From NCBI GenBank assembly GCA_036558305.1, contig DATBFX010000601.1:1-7340 (forward strand): DNA of 7,340 bases, read 5' to 3'. The stretch is from DATBFX01 sp036558305. GTDB taxonomy: Bacteria; Chloroflexota; Chloroflexia; Thermomicrobiales; UBA6265. The translations under genes were made by a program, and so were the position numbers. Of the stretch, positions 6,431 to 7,340 are shown one piece after another (the stretch's first letter is position 1; the number at the start of each line of letters is the position of its first letter). Under the pieces are notes generated by a model. The model did not search any database and was not told the DNA's origin. It was given only the letters and a program-made list of their open reading frames with translations.

Positions 6431-6446
6431 TGGCACGGTTCTTGAC
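6431..6446 (+). promoter_or_regulatory. Sigma-54-like or partial promoter element upstream of treY
   Basis: TGGCACG (6431-6437), a 4-base spacer and TTGAC (6442-6446) match the sigma-54 -24/-12 pattern (TGGCACG-N4-TTGC) except for A in place of the conserved -12 C. TTGACT here is also a good vegetative -35 box, but the only -10-like sequence, TTATCT (6461-6466), is 13 bases away, which is too short. Either reading is uncertain. It lies about 60 bases before the treY ATG. Confidence 0.2.
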
Positions 6447-6494
6447 TCCTCTTCTGACCATTATCTGCCGGCTTGCCAACCAACTGAATCGCTC

Positions 6495-6499
6495 GAAGG
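6495..6499 (+). promoter_or_regulatory. Ribosome binding site of treY
   Basis: AAGGA lies seven bases before the ATG at 6507, an ordinary spacing. It supports the start MTVDEQAEG and thus a roughly 38-residue N-terminal extension before the conserved TYRVQLH strand. Confidence 0.55.
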
Positions 6500-6506
6500 A
6501 ACCCGA

Positions 6507-7340
6507 ATGACTGTTGACGAACAGGCAGAGGGGAGGGACTTGACCCCGTCGCCCGAAAAGGTCGCCGCCGCAGCGGAAGCGATCCTCGATCAACTCCCGC
6601 CCGCCCCGTCCGCGCCGCTGGCAACCTATCGCGTCCAGTTGCACGCGGGATTCACGTTTCGCGACGCCGCACGAATCGTGCCGTACCTCGCCGAACTCGG
6701 CATCGACGCGCTCTACGCCTCGCCCTTCTTCAGGGCGCATCCGGGCAGCACGCACGGGTACGACGTCGTCGATTTCGGCGCGCTCAACCCGGAGATCGGG
6801 ACGGAGGCCGAATTGGCGCGCCTGGTCGCCGCCCTCCGCGAGCACGGCATGGGATTGGTCGTCGACTTCGTGCCGAACCACATGGGTGTCGCCGGAGGCG
6901 CCAACGCCTGGTGGCAAGACGTCCTGGAGAACGGTCAGTCCTCGCCGTACGCCGGGTACTTCGACATCGACTGGGCGCCGCTCCAGTCCGCCGCCACGGG
7001 GAAGGTGGTCTTGCCGTTCCTCGGCGATCACTACGGTGCGGTCCTCGAAAAGGGCGAGCTTCGGCTCCGCTTCGAAGCCGGCGCATTCACCGTTTGCTAC
7101 TACCAGTTCCCGCTCCCGATCGCGCCCCCCACCTATCCGCTCATCCTCCGCCGACCGCTGCCCGAGATGGAAGCGAGGCTGGCCGCAGACGATCTGCACC
7201 TCCTCGAATACCAGAGCATCATCACCGCCTTCGATCGCCTGCCGCCGCAATCGGAGCGCGACCCGGAGCGCCTCGCCGAGCGCCGCCGCGAACAGGTCGT
7301 CGCCAAACGCCGGCTTGCCGATCTGGTCGCCTCGTCTCCC
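6507..7340 (+). CDS. treY: Maltooligosyl-trehalose synthase, N-terminal part (3' end outside window)
   Basis: TreY, a glycoside hydrolase family 13 enzyme, turns the reducing end of maltodextrins into a trehalose unit that TreZ then releases, giving trehalose from glycogen or starch. The 278 visible residues carry its N-terminal signature. TYRVQLHAGFTF is at 40-51, GIDALYASPFF (65-75) leads to PGSTHGYDVVD (79-89), and VVDFVPNHMG (118-127) contains GH13 conserved region I with D120, N124 and H125. WWQDVLENG and SPYAGYFDIDW follow, as in characterised TreY proteins. The catalytic nucleophile and acid lie further on, beyond the window; the full enzyme is usually 700-1000 residues, so about two thirds is missing. 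An unconserved 38-residue extension precedes the barrel. treZ and treX are not visible; in many genomes they adjoin treY, so they may lie to the right. Confidence 0.94.
   Translation, partial: MTVDEQAEGRDLTPSPEKVAAAAEAILDQLPPAPSAPLATYRVQLHAGFTFRDAARIVPYLAELGIDALYASPFFRAHPGSTHGYDVVDFGALNPEIGTEAELARLVAALREHGMGLVVDFVPNHMGVAGGANAWWQDVLENGQSSPYAGYFDIDWAPLQSAATGKVVLPFLGDHYGAVLEKGELRLRFEAGAFTVCYYQFPLPIAPPTYPLILRRPLPEMEARLAADDLHLLEYQSIITAFDRLPPQSERDPERLAERRREQVVAKRRLADLVASSP

Noticed and set aside
6300..7250. A 316-residue minus-strand open frame opposite treY
   Set aside because: It covers the treY signature region and the divergent promoter region and has no domain resemblance.
1..7340. Mobile element, CRISPR array, tRNA or phage module
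   Set aside because: Apart from the short palindromes listed, I saw no terminal inverted repeats, spaced direct repeats, tRNA-like cloverleaf or transposase/integrase motifs.

Overview
The window is a high-GC bacterial chromosomal segment with densely packed genes on both strands. The protein set is a DUF1385/YqhQ-type membrane protein, ArgH, a YjcF/ElaA-like GNAT, a SEC-C/TPR protein and TreY. With the GC-rich codon use, it suggests a Chloroflexota-like organism, perhaps Thermomicrobia. That placement is inferred from general resemblance; there is no rRNA or other phylogenetic marker here.

Left part (1-1475, minus strand). The first 745 bases hold most of an extended SDR NAD-dependent epimerase/dehydratase whose C-terminus lies beyond the left edge. 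Upstream of it on the same strand is a 187-residue secreted low-complexity protein with a Tat-type signal and a short collagen-like tail. A strong hairpin at 811-846 separates the two and probably terminates the low-complexity gene. A 277-base divergent intergenic region (1476-1752) follows. It contains two short inverted repeats that may be operators.

Centre (1753-4823, plus strand). A DUF1385 membrane protein is followed by a nested GC-rich palindrome resembling a dispersed REP-like element. Next comes argH (argininosuccinate lyase, last step of arginine synthesis), and 14 bases after it a small GNAT acetyltransferase that is probably cotranscribed. The GNAT converges on the next gene with a single base between the two stop codons.

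Right part (4825-7340). A minus-strand SEC-C protein has an N-terminal zinc motif, a TPR-like middle, a second Cys-rich cluster and an acidic tail. It diverges from the 5' part of treY (maltooligosyl-trehalose synthase), which runs off the right edge. Their 203-base shared upstream region holds weak promoter candidates.

Apart from the argH-GNAT pair and possibly DUF1385, the genes look functionally unrelated. I see no RNA gene, CRISPR array, insertion sequence or phage gene, and no convincing new multi-gene system. The points most worth checking are the altered Rossmann motif in the epimerase, the low-complexity Tat protein, the palindrome before argH, the argH-GNAT pairing and the two-metal-site SEC-C protein.
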